Source of the DNA: Chloroflexota bacterium | Lineage (GTDB): Bacteria > Chloroflexota > Limnocylindria > Limnocylindrales > CSP1-4 | NCBI GenBank assembly: GCA_021801545.1 | Contig: JAJYXX010000162.1 | Span: 1-22,218, forward strand | Direction of reading: 5' to 3' | Length of the DNA: 22,218 nucleotides | Shown here: piece after piece, positions 1-7,327 of the stretch | How positions within the stretch are numbered: the first letter of the stretch is position 1 | Layout: each line of letters begins with the position of its first letter | The notes under the pieces: generated by a model | The model's input: only the letters and a program-made list of their open reading frames with translations | Told to the model about the DNA's origin: nothing | The model's database searches: none | Made by a program: the position numbers and the translations under genes

Positions 1-1572
1 GGCCTCCCCATCGGTCCAGTCAAGCAACGGACCGGCAATTTGCGCTGTCCGACCAGCCACCGACGCGCCGTGATCAGCGACCTCGAACGCAAGGCGCATG
101 CGGCGGGCAAGAATGTCGTCGAGGGAGAGTGCCATCTCCTGCTCCACGGCCCATGCGACCTCCGCCTCGAGGTACAACGCTTCCGGGTGCAGGCGGCGCA
201 AGAGGTTTCGATCCCGGCCCAGAGACAGGACGGCAGCGGCCTCCAGCCCGTAGCGGGAAACGAGGTGCTCGATGACCTGAAGATCGAGCCCGAACGTCCG
301 CCGAAGCACGTCGATCGCGTCCCCGTCGACTGCTAGCCCGCTGGGTGTCGCGACCGGTGCCCCGACAAGGGGCCGAGTAGCCGTGACGGAGGGGTGGGCA
401 CGGACCCGACCCGCGGCGACAATCCGGTCGACGATCTGTTCCGCCATCAGCCGATACGTCGTGTACTTCCCTCCGCGGACCGTGAAGAGGCCCGAGATCG
501 GCTCGCGGATCTCATGCTCACGAGACGCGGTGATGGTCGACGACCCGCCCCCGACAAGCGGCCGGATTCCCGCAAATGTCGCCACGATGTCGGCCCGCGA
601 CAGACCGACGTCCAGAACGTGGTTGACCGCCGCGAGGAGCTCATCTGCTTCCCCACGGGTGGCCGCAGGCCGATCTGTCGAACCTGCGTGAGCATGATCG
701 GTGGTGCCCACGATCCAGCGGGAGTTCCAAGGAATGAGGAACACGACGCGGCCGGGCACCCTGATGGTCATGCCGCCCATCCCAGGGATCTGCTCCCGGC
801 GAACCACGAGGTGAATGCCTCGGCTTGGCATTGTCGTGCCGTGACCTGCAAGCCTGAAGGGCCCGCCGTCACCACCGACAACGCCGGTGGCGTCAAGAAC
901 TGCTGCCGCCCGGACACGATGGCGGTGACCAGTCCGGGTGTCCTCGACGATCACACCATCGACGCCGGCGCTGCTGCGGCACAGCTCGACGGCGCGCATC
1001 CGCGTCAAGACCGTTGTCCCGGCTGCGACGGCTGTTCGGGCAACGGCGACAACGAACCGTGCATCATCCTCGATCCCATCGTGGTAGACCCAAGCTCCCC
1101 GGAGGCCGGCTGCGCGGAGGGATGGGTGCTGGCGGCGAGCCGTCGATGGCGACTGGAAGCGCGGGAAGCCGGCACCCTGAGCCGCCCCGAGGAGTCCGTA
1201 GAGGGTTAGGCCCACCCCGTAGTACGGAACCTTGAGGGCCAGCCCGTAGATTGGGACAAGGAACGGCTCAAGGCGGACGAGGTGCGGTGCAATCCGAAGA
1301 AGGGTCGCTCTCTCGGCCAGTGCCTCTCGGACGAGACCGAAGCGGTACTGGTCCAGATATCGAAGCCCTCCGTGAATGAGCTTCGACGATCGGCTGCTCG
1401 TCCCAACCGCGAGGTCTTCCCGCTCGACAAGCGCGGTCCGAAGGCCGCGCGTTGCAGCTTCGAGCGCGGTCCCGATCCCGGTAATGCCGCCCCCGACGAT
1501 CAGGAGATCGAACGCTTCATGCGTCAACCGGTCCACGGCCGACGCCCGCCCCTCAAGGGCCGTCGCACGCAT
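1..1572 (-). CDS. glpD: FAD-dependent glycerol-3-phosphate dehydrogenase family protein (GlpD/EryB-like), 3' end outside window
   Basis: The 524 visible codons encode a GlpD-family flavoprotein, which oxidises a polyol phosphate (sn-glycerol-3-phosphate in GlpD, erythritol phosphate in EryB) to the ketose phosphate and passes electrons to quinone. An N-terminal Rossmann FAD site reads LLIVGGGITGIG (about residues 23-34). It is followed by the family hallmark TSSRSSKLIHGGLRYL (59-73), by YHDGIEDDARFV, and by the C-terminal GLFTVRGGKYTTYRLMAE segment. The ATG at 1572 is preceded by a GGAGTGAG Shine-Dalgarno. No stop codon is reached, so the C-terminus lies left of base 1. It is the last gene of the minus-strand series ATPase-permease-binding protein-regulator-dehydrogenase, 112 bp after the regulator. 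Family assignment is firm. The substrate is not: a ribose-type importer and an RpiB-like isomerase in the same locus make a C4 or C5 polyol phosphate as plausible as glycerol phosphate. Confidence 0.9.
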   Translation of the reverse strand, partial: MRATALEGRASAVDRLTHEAFDLLIVGGGITGIGTALEAATRGLRTALVEREDLAVGTSSRSSKLIHGGLRYLDQYRFGLVREALAERATLLRIAPHLVRLEPFLVPIYGLALKVPYYGVGLTLYGLLGAAQGAGFPRFQSPSTARRQHPSLRAAGLRGAWVYHDGIEDDARFVVAVARTAVAAGTTVLTRMRAVELCRSSAGVDGVIVEDTRTGHRHRVRAAAVLDATGVVGGDGGPFRLAGHGTTMPSRGIHLVVRREQIPGMGGMTIRVPGRVVFLIPWNSRWIVGTTDHAHAGSTDRPAATRGEADELLAAVNHVLDVGLSRADIVATFAGIRPLVGGGSSTITASREHEIREPISGLFTVRGGKYTTYRLMAEQIVDRIVAAGRVRAHPSVTATRPLVGAPVATPSGLAVDGDAIDVLRRTFGLDLQVIEHLVSRYGLEAAAVLSLGRDRNLLRRLHPEALYLEAEVAWAVEQEMALSLDDILARRMRLAFEVADHGASVAGRTAQIAGPLLDWTDGEA

Positions 1573-1651
1573 CGCACTCACTCCGAACGGCGTGATCAGG
1601 CGGGCCAGCGTGGCGGAGCGGACCGCCCACCCGGGTTCGGGGGGACCTTAA

Positions 1652-1675
1652 CTCGGCATGCGACGCGGTGCCGAG
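1652..1675 (-). promoter_or_regulatory. 7-bp perfect inverted repeat between regulator and glpD-like gene
   Basis: CTCGGCA (1652-1658) and TGCCGAG (1669-1675) form a perfect 7-bp stem with a 10-nt loop. It lies 9 bp after the stop of the DeoR-family gene and about 80 bp before the GlpD-like start. The flank on the minus strand is TTAAGG, without a U-tract, so it is not a canonical terminator. An attenuator, an mRNA-processing hairpin or an operator are all possible. Function is inferred only from position. Confidence 0.3.
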
Positions 1676-1684
1676 GACGGACAC

Positions 1685-2569
1685 TCACGTGGGAACGACC
1701 TCAAGCGCGATCCCGCGCGACCGCATCTGCTCGACGATCTCGCGGGGGGTTCGGTCATCGACGATGACGAGGTCGAAGGCTGACAACGGAGCAAGTGCAT
1801 GCAGGGCGCGTCTGCTGAACTTCGTGTGATCCGCATACAGGACGCGCAATGCCGCCACCTCGAGCATGGCCTTCTTGAAGGTCACGGTCTCCTGGGATTG
1901 GTGGTAACAGACCCCATCCGTGATCGCCGACGTGGACATCACGACGAGATCCACGCGCAGCGACCGGATCGTGTCCACTGTCATTCCACCCATGAAGGCG
2001 TCCGCCCACTCGTAGTGCGTGCCGCCAAGACCAATAAGTCGAATCCCTGGCTTACCGCTCAGCTCGCGCATCACGGCTAGGAAGTTGGTGATGACCGTGA
2101 GCGGAGCGCGTTCGGGTAGCAGTCGAGCGAGGAACACGCCGGTTGTTGAATCGTCAAGCATGATCGCCTGACCTGACTCGATGTGCCCGGCGGCCGCCCG
2201 GGCGAGGGCCTCCTTCTCGTGGGCCTGACGGGCAAGCCGTACGCGAACGCCACTTTCGAACAGGGCGGAAGGGAGAACGGTGGCAGCACCACGAACCTTC
2301 CGGAGGAGCTGCTGTTCACTCAGGTCGTCGAGATCGCGATGGATCGTCATGATGCTGACGCCGAATGCTCGCGCCAGGTCCTCGATACGCACCGAGCTCC
2401 GCTCGATCACGAGGTCAACAATCTTGGCGCGCCGGGCCCTAGGCGTCAGACGGTCATCGGGGCCAGGACCGGCGTCTGCACGATCACCGAGCCCATTCAT
2501 GTCGAGGGGCGACAGCGATTCCGGCAGCTGGGTTTCCGTGTCCGTCTCCCTTTCACTGCGTCTAGACAT
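1685..2569 (-). CDS. DeoR/GlpR-family transcriptional regulator
   Basis: This 294-residue protein has the DeoR layout. An N-terminal winged helix (about 45-105) includes RRAKIVDLVIERSSVRIEDLA and the recognition segment FGVSIMTIHRDLDDLSEQ. It leads into a DeoRC effector domain with LDDSTTGVFLARLLP, LTVITNFLAVM and VMSTSAITDGVCY. DeoRC folds resemble sugar-phosphate isomerases and bind phosphorylated sugars, so the ligand is probably a phosphorylated intermediate of this pathway. About 40 residues rich in charge precede the HTH. The ATG at 2569 lacks a clear Shine-Dalgarno, so an internal start (Met24) is possible. Sitting between the transporter and the GlpD-like gene on the same strand, it is likely the local repressor, acting on the divergent region 6456-6806. 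That target is inferred. Confidence 0.9.
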   Translation of the reverse strand: MSRRSERETDTETQLPESLSPLDMNGLGDRADAGPGPDDRLTPRARRAKIVDLVIERSSVRIEDLARAFGVSIMTIHRDLDDLSEQQLLRKVRGAATVLPSALFESGVRVRLARQAHEKEALARAAAGHIESGQAIMLDDSTTGVFLARLLPERAPLTVITNFLAVMRELSGKPGIRLIGLGGTHYEWADAFMGGMTVDTIRSLRVDLVVMSTSAITDGVCYHQSQETVTFKKAMLEVAALRVLYADHTKFSRRALHALAPLSAFDLVIVDDRTPREIVEQMRSRGIALEVVPT

Positions 2570-2588
2570 CGATTCACGCCCACGGAAT

Positions 2589-2616
2589 GGCGGGCTCGCC
2601 TCAGGCCGAACCCGCC
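2589..2616 (-). terminator. GC-rich hairpin after the binding-protein gene (terminator or mRNA-stabilising stem)
   Basis: GGCGGGCTCG (2589-2598) and CGAACCCGCC (2607-2616) make a 10-bp stem with one G-U wobble and an 8-nt loop. It sits between the stop of the sugar-binding protein (2658) and the regulator start (2569). On the minus strand it is followed by ATTCCG rather than a U-run. It may partly terminate the message or protect its 3' end, giving more binding protein than regulator. The stem is seen in the sequence; its role is inferred. Confidence 0.4.
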
Positions 2617-2657
2617 CCTCAAGGTCTGGGTGGTTGCGTTCTTGCAGACCAGCCTGC

Positions 2658-3740
2658 CTACTGATTCGCCAGATTACCCGAGGCGATGTTCTGCTCGACT
2701 AGGTCCGGGATGCTCGCGGCGAAGGCGTCCCGGCCAGGTCCAAAGATCTGATCGTAGTACTTCGATGCCAGCTCCTTCGAGTCGACTGGCGGCATCGTAT
2801 ACGTGTAATTCTGGTTAACCTGCTGGCCGTCGAGGATCATCTTCGTGACTGCGAGGCCCTCGGCGAGCTCGACGATCCCGTTCTGGAGACTCGTGGCCGT
2901 TAGCCAGCCGTCCATCACGCCCTGAAGGCCGTCCTGGATTCCGTCGATTCCGACGATCGGGACGTTGATGTTCGCTTCCTGGAGAGCCCGGTGCGCACCG
3001 ATCGCCATGTCGTCGTTTTCGGAAACAACGCCATTGATCTTCGATCCGAAGGCAGAGATCCAGTTCTTCATCGCGTTGTAGGCTTTGTTCCGGTCCCACT
3101 CGGCCGTCTGCATCGAGAGGACCTTGATCCCTGGATTCTGATCAAGGATCTTCTTGATCCCAGCCGTGCGATTGAGCTCCGGCGAGGACCCGAGCGGGCC
3201 CTGGAGGACGACGACATTGCCCTGGCCGTTGAGCGCCTTTGCCATCTGTGACATTTCCTGCGACCCTGCTGCGACGTCATCGGGCAGGACGTTCGAGGTC
3301 AGGAGGCTGGCTGCTGGTCCGATGAGGCCGGTGTTCACAGCGATGACCGGGATCCCGGCGTCCTTCGCCTTCTGAACCTGCGGCCCGAGGGTCGAGGCGT
3401 TCACCGGAACGATGATGATCGCATCGACCTTCTTGTTAATGAACTGTTCGAACTGCGACACCTGTGTATTGACGTCATCGTTGGCGCTGTTCCAATCGAC
3501 GGTGATGTTGCGTGCTTTCGCGTAGTTGTCGATTCCAAGCTTGCCGAGTGTGATGAAGGACGACATGTTGTACACGGTGACGCCAACCGTGTACTGCTTG
3601 GCGGCCGGTGCCGAGCTTTCGGCGGGAGCAGCGGCTGTCGGAGCGGTCGGGGCGGTCGTCGGGGCTGCCCCACCGCAGGCATTCACGATGAGCGCAACGG
3701 CGGCGGCCGCTACCAGGTAGGTTGTCCTTATCTTGAACAC
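2658..3740 (-). CDS. CUT2 (ribose-type) ABC transporter sugar-binding lipoprotein
   Basis: The 360-residue product begins with a lipoprotein signal: MFKIRTTY, a hydrophobic Ala/Val stretch, then a lipobox VNAC with the lipidated Cys at 22. A Thr/Ala/Pro linker follows, then a periplasmic-binding-protein type 1 domain (RbsB/Peripla_BP_4). Typical segments are KKVDAIIIVPVNASTLGPQV, AKDAGIPVIAVNTG, GVVSENDDMAIGAHRALQ and VPIVGIDG. It captures a monosaccharide or polyol outside the membrane and delivers it to the permease encoded upstream. I chose GTG at 3740 because GGAGGAGG lies 8 nt before it; a TTG six codons upstream would put that Shine-Dalgarno inside the gene. Gene order ATPase-permease-binding protein with short gaps supports one operon. 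The ligand cannot be read from the sequence. Confidence 0.93.
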   Translation of the reverse strand: MFKIRTTYLVAAAAVALIVNACGGAAPTTAPTAPTAAAPAESSAPAAKQYTVGVTVYNMSSFITLGKLGIDNYAKARNITVDWNSANDDVNTQVSQFEQFINKKVDAIIIVPVNASTLGPQVQKAKDAGIPVIAVNTGLIGPAASLLTSNVLPDDVAAGSQEMSQMAKALNGQGNVVVLQGPLGSSPELNRTAGIKKILDQNPGIKVLSMQTAEWDRNKAYNAMKNWISAFGSKINGVVSENDDMAIGAHRALQEANINVPIVGIDGIQDGLQGVMDGWLTATSLQNGIVELAEGLAVTKMILDGQQVNQNYTYTMPPVDSKELASKYYDQIFGPGRDAFAASIPDLVEQNIASGNLANQ

Positions 3741-3841
3741 GGAGCTTCCCTCCTCCAAGGTGTGAGACGTGTTGATGCGGAACGTTGGCTGAGCGGCGAC
3801 AGTGATCTCGGACGCGCTGCCCTCCTCCCTGCCCGGGCTTT

Positions 3842-4909
3842 CTAGCTGCGGCGCCGATTGGCGTGAACGTCGACGAAGACCGCGACGACAATCAGGGCGC
3901 CCTTGACAATCTTCTGGACGTAGCTCGTGACGTTGAGGATGTCGAAGCCGTTGTTGAGCGTCTGGATGAGGAAGAGCCCGAGGGCGGTACCGCGCAAGGT
4001 CCCTCGGCCGCCCAGTAGACTCGCACCGCCCACCACCACGGCTGCGATCGAGTCGAGCTCATAGCCCGCCCCGGTCGTCGGGATACCGGCAGTCACGCGC
4101 GAGGCAAGAATCACACCTGCCAGCCCGGCCAGGGCGCCGCTGGCGGCGTACGCAGAAACGTAGATGACCGGCACACGGACACCTGCAATCCGCGACGCGG
4201 TGGGGTTGCCCCCGACGGCGTAGAGCCGCATCCCATACGCAGTCCGCGTCAGCAGGATCAGGAACGCGGCAAAGGCGATGACCATGATGATGATCGGGAT
4301 CTGAACCCCGAAGACGCTGCCAGACGAGATCGCCAAGAAGTTCTCGGGGAGGCCGGAGATCGGGCTCCCGTTGCTGAATACGTAGGCGAGACCTGACGCG
4401 CTGGTCAGCATTCCGAGCGTCACGATGAAGGGCGGAACCCCCGCAACGGCCACGAGAAGCCCACTCACAAGGCCGGCGAAGAGTCCAACGCCCACCCCTG
4501 CAAGCACGGCCGGCAGCAACATGTCCGGGTTCCCCTGGACGACCAGCGAGGCGATCACACCGCTGAGGGCCACGAGGCTGCCGACTGAAAGGTCGATGCC
4601 GCCGCTCAAGACGACGAGCGTCTGACCTATCGCGAGAAGCGAGAGAGCCGAGGCTCCCTGGAGGATTGTCTGGGCGTTCGAGAGGGTGGCGAAGCGGTCG
4701 CTCAGGAGGGCGAATGCCACGATGATCGCGAGCAGGATGACGATCATGGCTCGGCGGCCGAGGGCACTGAGCAGCACGCGCCCGTACATGCCCATCGACC
4801 GGTACCTGCCAGCGCTGGCCCTTGTCACTGGGCGCGCGGCTCCGGCGTCCGACTGTGCCGCTGGAACCGTCCCCGTGCCGCGGGCCTCCTCTGGATCGTG
4901 CTCGCTCAT
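3842..4909 (-). CDS. CUT2 (ribose-type) ABC transporter permease
   Basis: This 355-residue membrane protein belongs to the RbsC/BPD_transp_2 family. After about 50 hydrophilic residues it has roughly eight to ten hydrophobic helices. Family motifs are QTLVVLSGGIDLSVGS (about 108-123), VPPFIVTLGML (about 169-179), a GMRLYAVGGNPTASRIAGV cytoplasmic loop that docks the ATPase, and DSIAAVVVGGASLLGGRGT. It forms the channel of the importer, presumably as a homodimer. ATG at 4909 has GAGGCGAGG just upstream. The ATPase gene ends 13 bp before it and the binding protein follows after 101 bp, giving a standard CUT2 operon. Confidence 0.95.
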   Translation of the reverse strand: MSEHDPEEARGTGTVPAAQSDAGAARPVTRASAGRYRSMGMYGRVLLSALGRRAMIVILLAIIVAFALLSDRFATLSNAQTILQGASALSLLAIGQTLVVLSGGIDLSVGSLVALSGVIASLVVQGNPDMLLPAVLAGVGVGLFAGLVSGLLVAVAGVPPFIVTLGMLTSASGLAYVFSNGSPISGLPENFLAISSGSVFGVQIPIIIMVIAFAAFLILLTRTAYGMRLYAVGGNPTASRIAGVRVPVIYVSAYAASGALAGLAGVILASRVTAGIPTTGAGYELDSIAAVVVGGASLLGGRGTLRGTALGLFLIQTLNNGFDILNVTSYVQKIVKGALIVVAVFVDVHANRRRS

Positions 4910-4922
4910 TGCCTCGCCTCGT

Positions 4923-6455
4923 TCACCATGCCAGAGCGGTATCCACCATTCCGGTCGCGAAACGCAGGACCCGTTCCTGCGCCTCCGGGGAGCTCACCTC
5001 ATCTGGCCCGAGCTCGCCCATCACCTCACCGCGGCGCATCACGAGCACCCGGTGGCTCAGCCCAAGAAGCTCCTCGAGGTCCGAGGAGACCAGCAGGACC
5101 GCCACGCCACGCCTGGCGAGGCCGGCGATGACCCGGTAGATCTCACTCCGGGCACCGATGTCGACGCCACGGGTGGGCTCGTCGAGCAGGAGCACGGAGA
5201 CGTCGCGCGTGAGCCATTTCGCCAAGACGACCTTCTGCTGGTTGCCGCCGGAGAGCGTCTCAACGAGCTGGCTGAGACCGCGCGACTTCAGCTGTGTCAT
5301 CTCGGCCGCTTCGCCAACGACCTTCTCCGCGAGGCGCCGCCGGAACCAGCCGAAGGGCCCGGTGAAGCGGCGGAGATTCGGAATGGCCCCGTTGTCCAGA
5401 ACCGGGAGACTCAGGATGAGGCCCGCTCTCTTCCGGTCTTCGGGGACGAAGCACACGCCGAGGGCGATCGCAGCTGAGGGATCGCCCCGTGGCACGCGGC
5501 GCCCCCCGAGCTCCACCTGACCCACGCTGGGCCGAACCCCAAAGATCCCTTCAAGGAGCTCGCTTCGGCCGGCGCCCACGAGGCCTCCGAGCCCGACGAT
5601 CTCGCCGGGTCGGACGGTCAGGTCTACCGCGGGTCGCGTCTCGACGCGGAGGTCGCGCACCTCGAGAACAGGCTGTGTATCCGAATCCACCAGGGCCTTG
5701 GCGGGGAAGAGTAACCCCAGGCTCCGACCGATCATTGCCCGGACGATGTCGGCCTCCGTGAGCTCCCGGACTGCGCGGTCAAGAACGAGCCTCCCATCCC
5801 GCAGCACCACCACGCGGTCGCCGATCCCCTCGATCTCCGCCATCCGGTGCGTCGTGTAGACCACGGCGACACCTTGAGCCTTGAGCTTGGAGATGACGCC
5901 GAACAGGACTTCCACCTCTCGCTCGGGGATCGCCGACGTGGGCTCGTCCAAGAGGAGGACTCGAGCTCCCGAGGTCGTCGTCTTCACGATCTCCACGAGT
6001 TGCATTGACGCGACCGAGAGGTAGCGCATCGGAACCCGTGGATCGATGTCGAGTTCGAACACCTCGAGCATCTCATGAGCGCGACGGACCATTTCGCCGT
6101 GATTGAGGAGGTGGGATCGCCCGCGGATCTCGCGTCCTAGAAACAGGTTCTCGTACACGGGCCTGTCGAGCACCGGTGCGAGCTCCTGCGGAACGATCCC
6201 GACGCCGAGTCCGCGGGTGTGCCGAGGGTCGAAGTGCGTCACGGTGTTGCCGAAGATCGACACCGAGCCGGCTTCAGGCCGCTCCTGGCCTGAGATGATC
6301 TTGAGCAGCGTGGACTTCCCGGCGCCGTTCTCGCCAGCCAGGATGTTCACGGTGCCGGGCTCGAAATCGAACGAGACGTCTTCGAGAACCCGGACACCCC
6401 CGAACGACTTCGCGAGTCCGGAGCAAGACAGCGCGGGAACCCGCGCGTCGGCCAT
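4923..6455 (-). CDS. CUT2 (ribose-type) ABC transporter ATP-binding protein, two ABC domains
   Basis: The 510-residue product has two fused ATPase domains, as in RbsA/MglA/XylG. Domain 1 has Walker A GENGAGKST (41-49), Q-loop IVPQE, Walker B VLLLDEPT (166-173) and H-loop TTHR. Its signature reads LSVASMQ, looser than canonical LSGGQ. Domain 2 has the family's degenerate Walker A GLVGAGRSE (291-299), signature LSGGNQQK (401-408) and Walker B VLLLDEPTRGVD (421-432). It powers uptake of the ligand held by the binding protein. ATG at 6455 follows AGGAGGAG with 5-6 nt spacing. The frame stays open a further 231 bp upstream, but that stretch has no ABC homology and carries promoter-like sequences. 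First gene of the minus-strand operon, divergent from the isomerase. Confidence 0.95.
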   Translation of the reverse strand: MADARVPALSCSGLAKSFGGVRVLEDVSFDFEPGTVNILAGENGAGKSTLLKIISGQERPEAGSVSIFGNTVTHFDPRHTRGLGVGIVPQELAPVLDRPVYENLFLGREIRGRSHLLNHGEMVRRAHEMLEVFELDIDPRVPMRYLSVASMQLVEIVKTTTSGARVLLLDEPTSAIPEREVEVLFGVISKLKAQGVAVVYTTHRMAEIEGIGDRVVVLRDGRLVLDRAVRELTEADIVRAMIGRSLGLLFPAKALVDSDTQPVLEVRDLRVETRPAVDLTVRPGEIVGLGGLVGAGRSELLEGIFGVRPSVGQVELGGRRVPRGDPSAAIALGVCFVPEDRKRAGLILSLPVLDNGAIPNLRRFTGPFGWFRRRLAEKVVGEAAEMTQLKSRGLSQLVETLSGGNQQKVVLAKWLTRDVSVLLLDEPTRGVDIGARSEIYRVIAGLARRGVAVLLVSSDLEELLGLSHRVLVMRRGEVMGELGPDEVSSPEAQERVLRFATGMVDTALAW

Positions 6456-6529
6456 TCGAGCTCCTCCTGACGTGACCGGATCGACATGTCGTCGGGGCGT
6501 CACACCCGTCCCGGATGGACAACCGGCCA

Positions 6530-6539
6530 CCATGCATGG
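6530..6539. promoter_or_regulatory. 10-bp perfect palindrome CCATGCATGG, candidate operator
   Basis: CCATGCATGG reads identically on both strands. It lies just downstream of the proposed minus-strand -10 hexamer, so it would cover the transcription start of the importer operon, where a repressor would block transcription. That it is the binding site of the local DeoR-family protein is a hypothesis. Confidence 0.35.
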
Positions 6540-6542
6540 CGG

Positions 6543-6571
6543 AGTCTGGACGTACCGCGACCGGCTGTCAA
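6543..6571 (-). promoter_or_regulatory. Candidate promoter of the ABC importer operon
   Basis: Read on the minus strand, 6571-6566 is a perfect -35 hexamer TTGACA. After a 17-bp spacer comes CAGACT at 6548-6543, a weak -10 with three consensus positions. The start would fall near 6536, leaving a leader of about 80 nt before the ATPase ATG at 6455. The -35 is convincing, the -10 is not. Confidence 0.45.
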
Positions 6572-6717
6572 CATAATTGGTGGTGGATGTCTCAGAATCA
6601 TATCGCGCCATGCGCCACCTCCACCTGAGGTCCACCGGGGACATCCGCGCACGATATTTGCCGGGCTTGGGCTTCCCGGGCTGCATGGAGCCGGATCTGT
6701 CAGACCAAGCGAAGGAC

Positions 6718-6760
6718 TTGACGGTCGCGAGTTCGCAGTCTTAGTGTTATCGATATCAAC
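6718..6760 (+). promoter_or_regulatory. Candidate promoter and palindromic site for the isomerase-dehydrogenase-kinase operon
   Basis: TTGACG at 6718-6723 is a good -35 match. With 17-18 bp spacing the -10 would be TTAGTG/TAGTGT at 6741-6747, a weak match. Overlapping the likely start are two interlocking palindromes, TATCGATA (6748-6755) and GATATC (6752-6757), within GTTATCGATATCAAC. The predicted leader is about 50 nt. The palindrome is a candidate operator. No experimental support can be drawn from the sequence alone. Confidence 0.35.
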
Positions 6761-6806
6761 CTCGTATCTTGAGCAGTTCGTCCCATCGCGTGATCTGGAG
6801 GGTGGC

Positions 6807-7292
6807 GTGAGCGAGCAGGAGCCGAATCACCGCGACACGATCGCCGTCGGCAGCGACGACGCGGGCTATCCACTTCGGATCCTGATCGAGCAGCACCTTC
6901 ACGAGCTCGGGTACGACGTCGACGTCTACGGGCCCACCCAGGAAGGCGACATCGTCGACTACCCCGACGTGGCGGTCGATGTCGCCAGGCGCATCGCCGC
7001 TGGCCGATACGGCCGGGCGATCCTCGTCTGCGGTACCGGAATCGGTATGGCAATTGCAGCCAACAAGGTGCCGGGTGTGCGGGCCGCGCAGGCGGCCGAC
7101 ACCTACAGCGCGGAGCGCGCGCGCAAGTCGAACAACGCCCAGGTTCTCGCGCTCGGGGCGCGCACGCTGGGGGCCGAGCACGCGATGACGATCGTCGACC
7201 ACTGGCTGAAGTCGGAGTTCGAGAGCGGACGCTCGGCACCCAAGGTGGCCAAGCTCGAAGCCCTCGATCGACAGGCCAACACTGATCGTTGA
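6807..7292 (+). CDS. RpiB/LacA/LacB-family sugar-phosphate isomerase (possible tetrulose-phosphate isomerase)
   Basis: This 161-residue protein is clearly in the RpiB/LacAB family, which interconverts aldose and ketose phosphates. It has AVGSDDAGYPLR near the N-terminus, ILVCGTGIGMAIAANKVPG (72-90) with the catalytic Cys75, and NNAQVLALGAR (109-119). Two residues typical of ribose-5-phosphate isomerase B are changed. The His of SDHAG is Asp18, and the His of the RxHN motif is Ser108 (KSNNAQ). From memory, related isomerases of erythritol and threitol pathways (EryI/DerI) share a DTYSAERA...SNNAQ segment like this one; an alignment should confirm it. GTG at 6807 follows GGAGGGTGG. First gene of the plus-strand operon; the dehydrogenase begins 35 bp after its stop. 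Confidence 0.88.
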   Translation: MSEQEPNHRDTIAVGSDDAGYPLRILIEQHLHELGYDVDVYGPTQEGDIVDYPDVAVDVARRIAAGRYGRAILVCGTGIGMAIAANKVPGVRAAQAADTYSAERARKSNNAQVLALGARTLGAEHAMTIVDHWLKSEFESGRSAPKVAKLEALDRQANTDR

Positions 7293-7327
7293 CCTCCACC
7301 GCTCGCCACGGCCCCAGGGAGACCGGC

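Larger units (their letters stand above)
6456..6806. promoter_or_regulatory. Divergent control region between the importer operon and the isomerase-dehydrogenase-kinase operon
   Basis: This 351-bp gap separates two divergent operons and is visibly more A/T-rich than its flanks around 6570-6610 and 6735-6780. It holds a minus-strand promoter candidate, a plus-strand promoter candidate and two palindromes (listed separately), plus weaker repeats such as ACCT-G-AGGT near 6626. No protein similarity was seen on either strand. It is the obvious place for the DeoR-family regulator to act; that is inference from layout. Confidence 0.7.

Noticed and set aside
6456..6686. 77-residue N-terminal extension of the ABC ATPase
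   Set aside because: Standard RbsA-type proteins begin close to the chosen ATG, which has a strong AGGAGGAG site; the extension covers promoter-like sequence.
6807..7292. Assigning rpiB as gene symbol
   Set aside because: Two hallmark histidines of ribose-5-phosphate isomerase B are replaced; only the family can be supported.
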